A stretch of 64,000 nt of DNA from Ascarosepion bandense (Eukaryota > Mollusca > Cephalopoda > Sepiida > Sepiidae): the NCBI GenBank assembly GCA_037127315.1, contig JBBBDQ010001614.1, positions 1,113,501 through 1,177,500 of the forward strand, in the 5' to 3' direction. The position numbers were made by a program, and so were the translations under genes. Numbering within the stretch: the first letter of the stretch is position 1; every line of letters starts with the position of its first letter. This document shows positions 51,749-62,744 of the stretch, piece by piece. Below the pieces are notes generated by a model. The model had not been told where the DNA came from. It searched no databases and saw only the letters and a list, made by a program, of their open reading frames with translations.

Positions 51749-52390
51749 TACGTTGGATATAATCGACTGGTTTGAGAACTTTGAACAAAATGTAATGCTA
51801 CTTTCCTACAATTCGACATCGTGGACTTTTACCCATCGGTATCTGATATCCTCTTCAATCTTGCCCTGGAATTCGCGGAATTTTATTCAGACATCTCAAA
51901 AGATGAAATCAAAATTTTCTTGAACTGTAGAAAATCAGTTCTCATCCACAACAACGAACAGTGGACCAAAAACTCAACGGATAATTTTGATTTATTTATG
52001 GGAGCTCTGGATTCTACAGAATCTTCGGATCTAGTCAAATATTTCTTCTGTATAACCTCACAGCGTATAAAGAAATCGACATAAAAAATAAAGGAATTTA
52101 TAGAGATGACGGACTCATGATAGTAAATAAATCCACTAAAGGTAATGTTGATAGACTTAGATAATTAATACATATAGTTTTTAAATCTTTTGGTCATAGA
52201 GTGGTAATTAACCCTAACATAAAAAAGTTGACTTCTTAGACATAACATTAGACTTAGTCTCTGACACTTTTCAACCTTACATGAAAAATAATGCTAACTC
52301 AATCTATATAAACCCTAATTATAATCGCCCATCATCCGTTATCAAACATATTCCATCATCAGTTGAACGCTGCATTAAATAATTAAAATA
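51749..52390 (+). pseudogene. PLE reverse transcriptase
   Basis: RGTLDIIDWFENFEQN, then after a frameshift FDIVDFYPSVSDILFNLALE (RT motif A with Asp), RKSVLIHNNEQWTKNS, FDLFMGALDSTESSDLVKYF. After another shift comes KGIYRDDGLMIVNKSTKGNV, the PLE YRDD catalytic motif, then VVINPNIKK.DFLDITLDLV, TFQPYMKNNANSIYINPNYN and KHIPSSVERCIK. The residues of the active site are present but the frame is broken several times. Confidence 0.85.
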
Positions 52391-52439
52391 CATAACAATA
52401 AAATATTAAAATCATACAAGAAAAATAACTCTAATACTC

Positions 52440-52915
52440 ATGTCAGATTGCCCCATAATAATAAATTTTGTAATTGTAGAAAACCGAACCAATGCCCCAT
52501 ACCTAATAAATCCTTAACAAAATCCCTGGTTTATATGTGTTCGATTTCATCCATAGAGAATTCTAAGGATGCTAAAATTTATATCGGAAACACAATGAAC
52601 ACTTTTAAAAAGCGCTTTTACAACCATTTCTCATCTTTCAATAACAAGGACAAAAAATATGACATCACTTTCTAAATATTTTTGGAAGTTAAAAAACGAA
52701 GATAAAACACCTAAAGTTAAATGGAAAATCCCCAAACAGGCCAGAACATTTAAATCGGTAAAAGAACCATGTTTCCTTTGTCTTCAAGAAAAAATGGAAA
52801 TCATTAAATACACGAGTAGCAACATATTACTAAACCAGAGGCATGAAACCACAGTAAACTGCAAACACATTAAAGAACTAACTTTACAATCATGCTCAAA
52901 TCACAAAAGCTAAAG
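52440..52915 (+). pseudogene. PLE GIY-YIG endonuclease domain
   Basis: NKFCNCRKPNQCPIPNKSLT is a Cys-containing linker. It is followed by KSLVYMCSISS and KIYIGNTMNTFKKRFYNHFS, which carries the GIY-YIG core as KIYIG and the catalytic Arg of KKRFYNH. After a frameshift come SLSKYFWKLKNEDKTPKVKW (the conserved W-K-L and W), KEPCFLCLQEKMEIIKYTSS (Glu) and NQRHETTVNCKHIKELT. The order RT then GIY-YIG is diagnostic of Penelope-like elements. The nuclease nicks target DNA during insertion. Confidence 0.87.
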
Positions 52916-53341
52916 TTAAGATCTCTAGAAAAGATACACCTTTATAGTATTAACAACACTCTTACCTCAGATTTTACATTTATTTCATACTACGAACTGT
53001 AATCTTATTAAAATTTTATATAAAAAAGAAATTTCCTAAATTTTAAATTAAATTTATATATAAAAATAGATTAATTACAAAAACTAAATTTAAATACAAA
53101 AATATTTGTAGTCGTATACTTCACTAATGCAGATATGTTTACCAAACAGCAATCCTTATTCCCCTATTTAGCGCAACCTCTCCTAATCACGCAACCACAT
53201 TTACATTTCCTTATTTTCTCCTTTTGTTAAAACCAAAAGACTGACCATAAATCTTTAAAGGACCGTACCTTATCTTCTACTGGTAAATCTGTCTATAAAA
53301 TTTTCAACACGTCCATTAATCACCTCTATCCTCTAACTTTA
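52916..53341 (+). mobile_element. PLE 3' untranslated region
   Basis: Non-coding AT-rich sequence after the nuclease domain. It continues beyond the SINE at 53342-53610. Confidence 0.5.
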
Positions 53342-53610
53342 GGATGTGCGTTGTAGTGCAGTGGATATCGGCTCGGAACGAGACATCGGGGAGCCGAGTT
53401 CGAATTCCAGTTGAATTCCTTGCATTCACTTACGCACAAATACCCTTGGAAAAGGTATTAATCCGTCTCTTCACTCCAGTTATGGGTTAAATAATAGGAC
53501 AGCTTTCTGCGGTAGACTAGCAACCAGTCTACCGCAGAAAGCCCAGTCAGTCATGTCTTTTTTGAGACATGATCGCCTAAGCGTGTATCACGTATGGCAT
53601 TTGACTGACT
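53342..53610 (+). mobile_element. tRNA-derived SINE with internal deletion
   Basis: Head GGATGTGCGTTGTAGTGCAG, B-box-like GAGTTCGAATTCC and 3' hairpin domain are present. About 45 bp are missing in the body, where CTTTCTGCGGTAGACTAGCA is followed by ACCAGTCTACCGCAGAAAGC, forming a local inverted repeat (53502-53541). ATCCTCTA flanks both ends (near 53326 and 53612). Confidence 0.85.
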
Positions 53611-53900
53611 GATCCTCTACCCCTTCCCTCTTTCCGTTCAAATTCTAACAGACAACTTACAACTCTAATTTTCCATTTCCCACCTCACCTACCTTTCACA
53701 CATAATTCGCTAATATAAGTTAATTTTCCATTTTCTTTTTACACTACCCGATGAGACACTGTCTTTTCAATGTCGAAACAAAATGTACACTTTGTAGTAG
53801 ATGATAATTTGTACATCTTCTAAACTATAATTTATAATAAATATTCATAGCTCTATTTTATATTAAGCACTTTTTAGATTAATGTTTTGAACGTTGTTAA
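53611..53900 (+). mobile_element. PLE terminal region
   Basis: Resumes the PLE 3' end. CGAAACAAAATG, TTATAATAAATATTCATAGC and TCTATTTTATATTAAGCACT match 62939-63030 near the other PLE terminal region, so this is a repeated terminus. Confidence 0.65.
53749..53790 (+). ncRNA. Hammerhead-like motif of a second PLE family
   Basis: CCGATGA (53748-53754; core with one change from CTGATGA), GACA..TGTC helix around CTGTCTTTTCAA, GAAAC (53776-53780). A relative at 62929-62960 has helix GACAC/GTGTC and GAAAC with a damaged 5' core. Helix I and III strands are not convincing, so I call it hammerhead-like only. Confidence 0.45.
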
Positions 53901-53924
53901 TATTTTCATCGTTCCTTAATCACT

Positions 53925-53928
<4 letters not shown>

Positions 53929-53982
<54 letters not shown>

Positions 53983-54025
53983 CGTGTGTGTGTGTGCGTG
54001 CGTGTGTCTGTGTATGTATATTGTC
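53929..54025. repeat. TA run followed by TG/CG-containing run
   Basis: (TA)n to 53966, then TG repeats with CG interruptions to about 54015. Confidence 0.93.
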
Positions 54026-55099
54026 GTGTTCATAATAATTTTAATTAATTTCTATTTGAAAAAGATGATCTTGGAAAATAAATTAAGTTTTACGATTGTC
54101 CTGAGACGTGTGTGCAATCTTTGTGGAGGTCAAAGAAAGTACGTATAAGTAAGTTTATTCCTCACACATTTTTACTCTATCTCTCTTCACACCCTAACAC
54201 AGTTATATATATATATATATAATAAAATCGGTCGATAATTATTTACAACTATTTATACTGGGACTTTTGCATGCAATTATAAGTAATCCAGCATAAAATT
54301 TTATATTTTGAAACCATATTTATTTTTAGCAAATTATTTTTTTGAAACAGTTTCTACATCTTTAATTGTCTTTCAATCATTCTACTTCACCTGCTACCCT
54401 CCTCTGCTGCACTTATAAACTGCGTTGAACCATTGGTATCATTGAGCTATAGTAAGAGGAAATAAACTGAAAAACAATGTTCGTTTCTGGTCTCAGTGAT
54501 TATTTGTACAACAGCCTTTTCAAACAGGAAAAAACATTACACCTTCAAAATTATCCGATAAATTTCAGAATACGGTTTGTTGATGGACTCTAATTTATCT
54601 TAGGATGGAATTAGTGCCGAGATTCTATCTGATGTTTAATCTTAATATTCATCATCACTCAGACGAATGAATTCTGCTTCCACATTTTCCTTTCAAAATA
54701 TCAACTTCAAGAAGTTCAAAAGACATATCAATTCACTTCCACCACATTTTCTTTTCATTTTGAATATCTTCAGATATTGACGTTTATTTTTCACCCTGAG
54801 TCCTTGTAATCCAGCCCTGGATTTGAAGTGTTTCTTTATCTGTATCGTTTGGAAGAAAACTCAATAACAATTTCAATTGATCAGTCATTGACCCATTTTA
54901 AACAAAGAGCTTGAAAGTGGAATTAGATATGCCATTATTTATGGCATCAGCTTCAGCCTCGTCACTAAGTTAACCTTTTAAGAATTATACTTGTTTTTCC
55001 TAATTTCATATGGAATTTTGTTTAGGTAATCATATTGTTTAGGATAAAGTAATATTTAGAAGTTGGAGTATTATCTAATTAATCACAAACCGGCCATTT

Positions 55100-55100
<1 letters not shown>
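54026..55100. other. Unassigned DNA
   Basis: TA run at 54204-54222. No transposon protein, SINE, RNA gene or host exon recognised. Confidence 0.4.
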
Positions 55101-55163
<63 letters not shown>

Positions 55164-55181
55164 TCAGAATGTATTTCATGC

Positions 55182-55231
<50 letters not shown>

Positions 55232-55265
55232 GTTTTGGTTTGTTTATATCCATTTCAGTATATTT

Positions 55266-55336
<71 letters not shown>

Positions 55337-55370
55337 GTTTTGGTTTGTTCATATCCATCTCAGTATATTT

Positions 55371-55417
<47 letters not shown>

Positions 55418-55451
55418 GTTTTGGTTTGTTCATATCCATCTCAGTATATTT

Positions 55452-55512
<61 letters not shown>

Positions 55513-55539
55513 TTCGGTTTGTTCGTATCTATCTCAGTG

Positions 55540-55585
<46 letters not shown>

Positions 55586-55612
55586 TTCGGTTTGTTCGTA
55601 TCTATCTCAGTG

Positions 55613-55646
<34 letters not shown>

Positions 55647-55688
55647 ATATCTATCTGTCTGTTTTGGTTTGTTCATATCTATCTCAGT

Positions 55689-55737
<49 letters not shown>

Positions 55738-55752
55738 GTTTTGGTTTGTTCA

Positions 55753-55789
<37 letters not shown>

Positions 55790-55823
55790 GTTTTGGTTTG
55801 TTCATATCCATCTCAGTATATTT

Positions 55824-55890
<67 letters not shown>

Positions 55891-55921
55891 CTCTATCTAT
55901 CTATCTATTTCGGTTTGTTCG

Positions 55922-55984
<63 letters not shown>

Positions 55985-56011
55985 TTCGGTTTGTTCGTAT
56001 CTATCTCAGTG

Positions 56012-56059
<48 letters not shown>

Positions 56060-56094
56060 GTCTGTTTTGGTTTGTTCATATCTATCTCAGTATA

Positions 56095-56148
<54 letters not shown>

Positions 56149-56165
56149 CTGTTTTGGTTTGTTCA

Positions 56166-56208
<43 letters not shown>

Positions 56209-56211
56209 GTA
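55101..56211. repeat. TCTA tetranucleotide array with 12 interspersed anchors
   Basis: Runs of (TCTA)n, with (TC)n at 55695-55722 and 56099-56129, are broken by 12 copies of TGTTTTGGTTTGTTCATATC or ATTTCGGTTTGTTCGTATCT, most followed by TATCTCAGT.TATT. The two anchor forms occur in blocks, suggesting duplication of multi-unit segments. The Ile/Tyr/Leu/Ser open frames (up to 393 codons) exist because TCTA repeats contain no stop in frame. Confidence 0.95.
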
Positions 56212-56319
56212 AAGCTTCCTTTAATGTTATTTTTTATTTCTTAATACTCTTTCAACTTCTAAAAACATTAATTCTATTTGGAGCAAATATTTACAATACT
56301 TCAACCTAGAAATCTGGAG

Positions 56320-56850
56320 AGATTCTGAAGAAAGCTGTAGAGCACACTAGCTGAAAAGTCGTAAACACTACAGTCTAAACAATGTAATTATTGTAAGTGG
56401 TTAATACAGAGCGTACAACGGGCGAAACATTGAAAACATGAGAATAGAAATGAGAACAACAATCAAAATAACGTAAACAGTGAAAATAGTTATAATTCAT
56501 CATCTCAGAAATATAGACACATGTTGAAGAAAGCCGGAGCGTACAACGGTCGAAACATCGTGAATATGGCAACAACGATGAAAACAACAGTCCCAACAAT
56601 GTAAATAGTGTAAATAATTACAATTCATCATCTCAGAAATATAGAGAGATATTTAAGGTGAATATGACAATAAAGATAAGGACAACAGTCTGAACAATGT
56701 AAATATTGTAAATAATAACAATACCTCATCTCAGAAATATAGAGAGATATTGAAGGTGAATATGGTAACAAAGATGAGGACAATAGTCCGAACAATGTAA
56801 ATAGTGTAAATAATTACAATATCTCATCTCAGAAATATAAACAGATGTTA
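56320..56850 (+). repeat. P3 repeats, four adjoining partial copies
   Basis: AAGAAAGCCGGAGCGTACAA, CGGTCGAAACATCGTGAATA, TGGCAACAACGATGAAAACA, ACAGTCCCAACAATGTAAAT and CAATTCATCATCTCAGAAAT recur with period about 90-120 bp. Only the copy at 56525-56570 retains the helix-GAAAC block; the others have lost it. Confidence 0.7.
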
Positions 56851-57239
56851 CGAAAACATGTTTTACTATACAGACTTCTGTTTCACACTTTCTATTATTA
56901 CACAAAAGAGGTAACTAGAGTTTGATTACGGTCCTCGATAGGCATTTTGACCATTCGGATGCTGATTTTACTGCCTCCTATAAAGTTTGTTTTCCTACAG
57001 GGTACAAAAGCAAAGGTACAACTGAAGAAAAGGATAATTGCGTATCCATTATGCCCTATGGAACAAGTGTGATAATTTTTTACGGTTTATCAACCCTCTC
57101 TGGGTTATATAAACCAAAAGATTTTATTTTTTCATAGATTGTTAGCAGCAAGTGGAGTTTTTAAGAAGTTACTCATCTATGTACAGAATGGGCTCAACAC
57201 TGCTGAAATTTTGTGATCAATCAAAAACTAGTGCTTTCA
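56851..57239. other. Unassigned DNA with shared repeat end
   Basis: TATCAACCCTCTCTGGGTTA (57087-57106) recalls the ends at 4185, 18472 and 28700. A 71-codon open frame at 56922-57137 has no recognised motif. Confidence 0.35.
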
Positions 57240-57256
57240 CACACACACACACACAC

Positions 57257-57319
<63 letters not shown>

Positions 57320-57495
57320 GCAAGATGTTTGTGTGTGTGACGGTCTGTCTGTATATCCTTTATACAAATCTACAATTTTTATCCGATTCTCACCAAACTT
57401 CATACAAATACTCTTTAGGCTGAATCTGAGCTCCAGGACCATGGATTATTTTTAAAGCTTTCATTACACCCGAGCAACGCCGGCTATACTGCTAA
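57240..57495 (+). mobile_element. Short Helitron-like element with CA/TA runs
   Basis: After CA and TA runs, AAAAGGCAAGATGTTTGTGT (57316) opens a ~180-bp sequence ending TACACCCGAGCAACGCCGGC, TATACTGCTAA and T. CTAA fits the CTRR terminus. Start and end match 27229-27622, with the middle deleted, so it is a shorter member of the same family. Confidence 0.65.
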
Positions 57496-57639
57496 TATAT
57501 AATAACAACAAAGATGAAGGCAATAGACTGCATTTAAACATTGTAAATAACTCACGGAAAAGCTATTATTTTTTTGCTTGCGCAATCTGTTCCAAAAACT
57601 GAATATTTTCATTTTGTTTTACTGACCGTTCTCTTAATA

Positions 57640-58040
57640 TGCCAGTGAATGGCTGACGATCTTCTTACAGATGAAGAAGAGACAACAGAAATGAAGATGC
57701 TGAGAATTCCATAGACTGATTATGGGAATAGTGATTAGATTTTAGGGAAATTGGTAACAGAAAATACTATTAGACTTAGAACCAGAAAGAGGCAACGAGA
57801 ATTTCTAGAGAACATAATAAGGAATATGGTCTTAGAAAATTTAACACTCACATTAGAAATTGAAGTCAAGAGAGACAGAGAGAAGCAGTGAATGACCTAC
57901 ATAACGAGCTTGTGTAAATGGTAGGCAAAATATGGACTCGAAGAGATAGCAGAAAGATATTAAAATTTGCAAGGGACAGGAAGTCATGAAAAAAGCACGA
58001 TCCCTTATGTCCCAAAGGAACAATGTACATAAATGAAGTG
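57640..58040 (+). mobile_element. LINE-B 3' fragment
   Basis: Degraded frame: MLRIP-TDYGNSD..LGKLVTE, RTRKRQREFLENIIRNMVLE, NLTLTLEIEVKRDRE, ending RSLMSQRNNVHK with a non-GAA tail ACATAAATGAAGTG. Several stops. Confidence 0.65.
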
Positions 58041-58212
58041 AATTATTGCCAAGGTTTTTATTTTGTTTAATTTTTTACGTCGAAGTGACACATGAACGCA
58101 GCTGATATATCATCGCTGGTTAAAATAGTTTTTAGTGTTCATGCTAGAAATTTTCAGTTGTATTCGTTTTACGTTGTATAAAGTTAATTTTCTGCAATAA
58201 ATTTCGTCATTA

Positions 58213-58525
58213 GAATGTTATCAACCTTGTCTGGTCGACTTAACCAAAGAGTAGGGTTCATAGAGGAGCCATCAACACAAAACATTGATTATCTTCAAGT
58301 AATATCTTCATTTGAATGCTGTCAACCTTATCAGGCTTACGCAAACAAAGGCCATCATTCAGAGAAGCACCTTCAGCACAAAAGATCAATTATCTTCAAG
58401 TAATATCTCTATCTGAATGTTATTAACGCTGCCTGATCTACGTAAGGAAAGAGCAACATTTAAAGGGAAATCATTAACATAACACCTCGTATATAGTAAA
58501 TGTTCAAAAATATCTACTTTAGAAT
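58213..58525. repeat. ~101-bp tandem repeat, about three units
   Basis: GAATGTTATCAACCTTGTCT, GAATGCTGTCAACCTTATCA and GAATGTTATTAACGCTGCCT start units at 58213, 58314 and 58415; each includes CACAAAA.AT.GATTATCTTCAAGTAATATC. A further unit resumes at 59193-59263 after LINE-A, and a partial one lies at 61750-61800 after the mariner. Confidence 0.8.
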
Positions 58526-59192
58526 TTTATGAACAAATCAACCATTCGTCCGTGCATGGAATACTGCCATATATGGTCAGGCGCCACTGCTGTTCATCTT
58601 AGTGTTCTTGACAGGCTCCAGTGGAGAATCAGTAATGTGATAGGTACCGACTTGGCGGCCCGACTACAATCAATTCCCCACCCACGAGATGTGGCTTCCC
58701 TTTGTCTATTCTCTAAATACTTTCATGGTTTCTGCTCCAACGAACTTAAGTCACTGGTGCCTCTGCAACAGTTGTTTACTCGTGCAACCAGATTGGCAAC
58801 TGGGTCCCATCCATTCACAGTTAGATTAACCAAATGCAGACGACAATTCTACTCCTGCAGCTTCTTTTCTCGCACTTCCAGCCTGTGGAACTCGCTTCCA
58901 TATTCTTGCTTTCATGACTGCTACAACCTCCAGGAATTTAAATGCAAGGTCAATACTCATCTCTTAACCCCTTGACTCTAGTTCTTTCTTCGCCACCCTG
59001 TAGATCCTTCCCTTTCTCTTCACCTTTGCAACAGTCATCACACATGTATTCTCTTCCTTCTCTTGCTCCTTTCTAACTGGCTGGTCTTTCTCTTCACTCT
59101 CTTCTACTTAATCTTTTTACTCTTATGTAGCCCTCTGCACATCCGTGGCGTTACCGCCTTGCTCAGGGTAATATGATTAAAAAAAAAAAAAA
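58526..59192 (+). mobile_element. LINE-A, 3' fragment inserted in tandem repeat
   Basis: One open frame of 148 codons: STIRPCMEYCHIWSGATAVH, LSVLDRLQWRISNVIGTDLA, ARLQSIPHPRDVASLCLFSK, YFHGFCSNELKSLVPLQQLF, TRATRLATGSHPFTVRLTKC, RRQFYSCSFFSRTSSLWNSL, NLQEFKCKVNTHLLTP and stop. It resembles the full-length copy at 43816 more than the other copies (LKSL.P.QQ.FTRATRLATG). The 3' UTR ends GCCTTGCTCAGGGTAATATG and a long A run. Confidence 0.88.
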
Positions 59193-59263
59193 ACAACCTT
59201 GCTTTGCCCGAGCAAAGAGCATCATTTAGCACAAAACATCGATTAACACGTCACTCAATAAAT
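59193..59263. repeat. Tandem repeat continued after LINE-A
   Basis: CAACCTTGCTTTGCCCGAGC, AAAGAGCATCATTTAGCACA and AAACATCGATTAACACG align with the units at 58213-58525. Confidence 0.65.
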
Positions 59264-59600
59264 CCAGGGCCCGACATATAGATGGCGCAAGTAATAAAAA
59301 ATCCATATGATTTTTATGAAGTAATAATATTCAAATGGCAAGTGACAAATTTTGGGCCCAATCTGATTTTTTGTTTACAAATTACAGATATTTAAGTGAA
59401 ACTACTGTTGCAAATTTTCAAAACAATGCAAAAATCTGAAATCCATGTGTTGATAAAGCATTGCTTCCTGATAGTAAAATATTTCTTTTCAAGAAAAGCA
59501 ATGGCTTGATAAGTGTTATTCGCAGTTTGCTTTGTCGGAAACACTGGTTAAAAGGTAGTATATTGACTTTAAATGCAGTTGTTTTGGAACTTTTGGGGGT
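59264..59600 (+). mobile_element. Mariner 5' end, truncated
   Basis: The terminal inverted repeat AATAAATCCAGGGCCCGACA at 59269 is followed by a leader nearly identical in order to 60240-60400 (AAATTTTGGGCCCAATCTGA, AGTGAAACTACTGTTGCAAA) and the transposase start QKSEIHVLIKHCFLI. Decayed after about 60 codons. Confidence 0.75.
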
Positions 59601-59821
59601 GATTTATTTTCAATATTTTTTTAACTTATTTTCATTTTTTTTTAACTTATTTTCATTATTTTTCGAATTTATTTTCATTAATTTTGGAAATTATTTTGAT
59701 TATCTTGGGAACCTATTTCCACCCGTATCAAAAATAATTCCTAAAATTGTGCATCATGCACTAGAATGGCAAAGCTTGAGCTGTGGTTCTAGATATCCGA
59801 TATATATATATATCCGGCTTT
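59601..59821. other. T-rich spacer
   Basis: Three TTTT.AACTTATTTTCATT-like segments (59615-59680). Not otherwise recognised. Confidence 0.4.
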
Positions 59822-59900
59822 CTCTTTTCCAATCTTTTTACTCTTGCGTAGCCCCCTGCGCATCAGTGGCGTTACCGCCTTGCTTGGGGTGATATGATTT
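59822..59900 (+). mobile_element. LINE-A 3' terminus
   Basis: Last ~80 bp of LINE-A: TTTTTACTCTTGCGTAGCCC, CCTGCGCATCAGTGGCGTTA, CCGCCTTGCTTGGGGTGATA. Same segment as the tail of the 12040-12357 SINE. Confidence 0.8.
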
Positions 59901-59901
59901 A

Positions 59902-59907
<6 letters not shown>

Positions 59908-60000
<93 letters not shown>

Positions 60001-60010
60001 GAACAGACTG

Positions 60011-60053
<43 letters not shown>

Positions 60054-60063
60054 GAACAAACTG

Positions 60064-60126
<63 letters not shown>

Positions 60127-60136
60127 GAACAAACTG

Positions 60137-60193
<57 letters not shown>
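59908..60193. repeat. TA / GA / GATA array with anchors shared with 55101-56211
   Basis: (TA)n, then (GA)n (59933-59952), then (GATA)n broken by AATGAACAGACTGAGATAGA or AATGAACAAACTGAGATAGA at about 59999, 60050 and 60126. The reverse complement TATCTCAGTTTGTTCATT resembles the anchors GTTTGTTCATATCTATCTCA of the 55-56 kb array, in the other orientation. Confidence 0.92.
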
Positions 60194-60194
<1 letters not shown>

Positions 60195-60220
60195 AAAAGA
60201 CAGAGATAGCTAGATAGCAC

Positions 60221-61745
60221 TTTATTCAATATGTCCTGAGCATGACACCTAGATGACACCACTAATAAAAAAAAAACATATGATTTATTCAAATGGAACG
60301 TTACAAAATTTGGGACCAATCTGATTTTTAGTTTAGAAATTGCAGTTATTTAAGTGAAACTACTGTTGCAAATTTTCAGAACAATGGAAAAATCTGAATT
60401 TTTTCTGCTGATAAAGCATTGCTTTCAGATGGGAAAAATATTGTTCAAGCAAAGCAATAGCTTAATAAGTGTTATCGGACTCTACTCCGTTGGAAAAAAC
60501 GGTTGAGAAGTGGTATGTTGACTTTAAACACAGTCGTACTGACACTAATCATCTTGAACACTCAGATAGCCCCAAATAGGAAGTTTTTAAAAAAAACAGC
60601 AAAAAGAATCCACAAACTTGTTTTGGCCGATCGTAAATTGAAGTTGCGTGAGATAGCAGATGAGCTTAAAGTGGGTCCCGCGTTTGCGCACAGTCAATCA
60701 AAACCAACAACTCGTCGACGATTCAGAGCGTTGTTTGCAAATGTTTCAACGCAACAAGAAAGAGTTTTGCGTAAATATGTGACAATGGATGAAACATGGA
60801 TCTACCACTTGAATCCAGAGCCAAATCGATAGTCAGCTGAGTGGGCAGCTGCTTGTGTAAATCGTCATAAGCGACCAAAGACGCAACCATCAGTAGGCAA
60901 GATTTTGACGTCCTTATTTTGGGACACGCAAGATAATTTGTTAATCGATTACCTCGAGAAAGGAAGAACCATCAACAGAAAATATTATACAGCGTTATTG
61001 GTGGGTTGAAGAAAAAGCAAAAGTATACAGCCACAAATAAACAAGAAAAAGTGTATCTTCACTAAGACAACGCACCGTGTGACAAGTCGATTGCAACGAT
61101 GGCAAAACTACATGAATTGCACGTCGAATTGCTTCCACATCCACCCTATTCTCCAGATCTGGCCCCCATCGACTACTGACTGTTTCTATGTGCCTTTTCC
61201 CTTCAGGACGTATGCGATCATGGTTTTCTACGTCTCCTTATCCCTAGTGGCTCTTAGCATGCCTTCTCCTGTTACACCATGCAACCCTCGTTCCGTCATC
61301 CACGTGATTAGGTCCTTCAAATATGTTATCCGTTGCTTTCCCCTGCCTCTTTTCCCCTCTATCTTGCCTGTTAGTATCAGGTTCTCCAAGCCCTCCTTCC
61401 TCATTGCATGTCCCAGAAACTTCCGCTGTCTATTCCTGATGCTCAGTATTAATTTCCTTTTCGTTTCCATCATTTCTAAGACCTCACCATTGCTCACATG
61501 CTCGATACAGACCCTAAAAGAATGCTCCAGGGAAAGAGATTTGACTCCAATGAAGAAGTGATATCGGAAACTGAGGCGTATTTTGAGGCCAAAGACATCG
61601 TTTTACAGAAAGGCATCGAATTATTAGAGAAGCGTTGGAATCGGTGTATCACCCTAGAAGAGGACTATGTTGATGAATAAAGTCGAATTTTGCCTAAAAG
61701 TGATTGTTTTATTAGTTAGGCCCAGGATTTATTTAGTAAAGTGTT
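60221..61745 (+). mobile_element. Mariner element with internal deletion and LINE-B insertion
   Basis: The decayed 5' terminal repeat lies near 60221-60250; the 3' one (GGCCCAGGATTTATTTAG) at 61719-61738 is the reverse complement of the 5' end at 59269. Transposase pieces in order: KSEFFLLIKHCFQM, TAKRIHKLVLADRKLKLREI, ADELKVG (DNA-binding), a deletion, LRKYVTMDETWIYHLNPEPN (first catalytic Asp in MDETW), SAEWAAACVNRHKRPKTQPS, LFWDTQDNLLIDYLEKGRTI, HQDNAPCH-like region degraded (second Asp), LPPYSPDLAPIDY-like (third Asp), then after a LINE-B insertion LKRMLQGKRFDSNEEVISET, EAYFEAKDIVLQKGIELLEK, RWNRCITLEEDYVDE and stop. Cut-and-paste transposase, inactive. Confidence 0.87.
61190..61505 (-). 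mobile_element. LINE-B 3' fragment inside mariner
   Basis: Minus strand: SNGEVLEMMETKRKLILSIR, NRQRKFLGHAMRKEGLENLI, LTGKIEGKRGRGKQRITYLK, DLITWMTERGLHGVTGEGML in an open frame of 89 codons, then the LINE-B end WKTMIAYVLKG. It sits between the third catalytic region and the C-terminus of the mariner transposase. Confidence 0.85.
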
Positions 61746-62249
61746 ATCTTCAGTGAATATCTTTATTTGAATTGTATCAACATTACTTTACCTACCTGGC
61801 CACACAGCAAAGTTCAGAGAGAATCCTTCCCAAACAACTTTTGACGTGTTATATTTTTCGGGTTCTCTGGACCTAAGCTCAACCCATACTTTAATTAGAA
61901 CTCGTGCATTAGACATGTCGCTAAATATGATGGGAAAATAGTCAGTCTCCTGTGCTTCTCCGGAAAACACCTGGCACTTTCTGATATCCCCTATCATTAC
62001 AAGAGCCAGATCAGGTCAAACATGGTTAAGAGCTGACTAGTCTTCATTTCCCAATCTTGTTAGAGACCAGAAGTGTCTCAGCGTGCTTTTGGGTGATGAC
62101 AAAGTTACTTACACTTCAAAGAAATGACATACACAGAATTTCAAGCTTGCTTATAGCACTTCCTTATAGATACAGTATTATCTGAATTTACACGCACACA
62201 GTTCTGGGAGTGCCATCTGTTACAAAATAGTGAGAACTTATTCCGGGTC

Positions 62250-62250
<1 letters not shown>
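61746..62250. other. Unassigned DNA
   Basis: The first ~60 bp belong to the 101-bp repeat (TATCTTCAGTGAATATCTTT). The rest holds no recognised feature. Confidence 0.35.
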
Positions 62251-62251
<1 letters not shown>

Positions 62252-62301
<50 letters not shown>

Positions 62302-62412
62302 AAGTACAGAAAGTGAAATATCTTAAATTAAAGACAGTTTTTCCTATCTGTTCTTTATTTATTTACTTATTCTATATATCTTGTCAGATTTCAATCCATA
62401 TATTCAACTCAT

Positions 62413-62472
<60 letters not shown>

Positions 62473-62681
62473 CAAAAATTAACGAAGGTTAACGAAACTT
62501 GGTTATAAACAACCGACAATTTTAAATAATTTGTTTGAACATTATTTTTGATCGATACTCATATTTAAGTAGTTAATATTTATATATTTACTCTATAAAT
62601 AATCTTTTCGAATTTAATTATTTCGAGGTATCATCTAACGACAATTTCCAGTCTTATAGAATACGGTAGAACAATGATGTA

Positions 62682-62740
<59 letters not shown>
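62252..62740. repeat. Three TA microsatellites in AT-rich DNA
   Basis: TA runs at 62252-62296, 62415-62470 and 62684-62740; the DNA between is AT-rich and unassigned. Confidence 0.92.
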
Positions 62741-62743
<3 letters not shown>

Positions 62744-62744
62744 C

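Noticed and set aside
55063..56244. 393-codon open frame rich in Ile, Tyr, Leu and Ser
   Set aside because: Produced by a TCTA microsatellite that has no stops in any frame of this strand; no domain.
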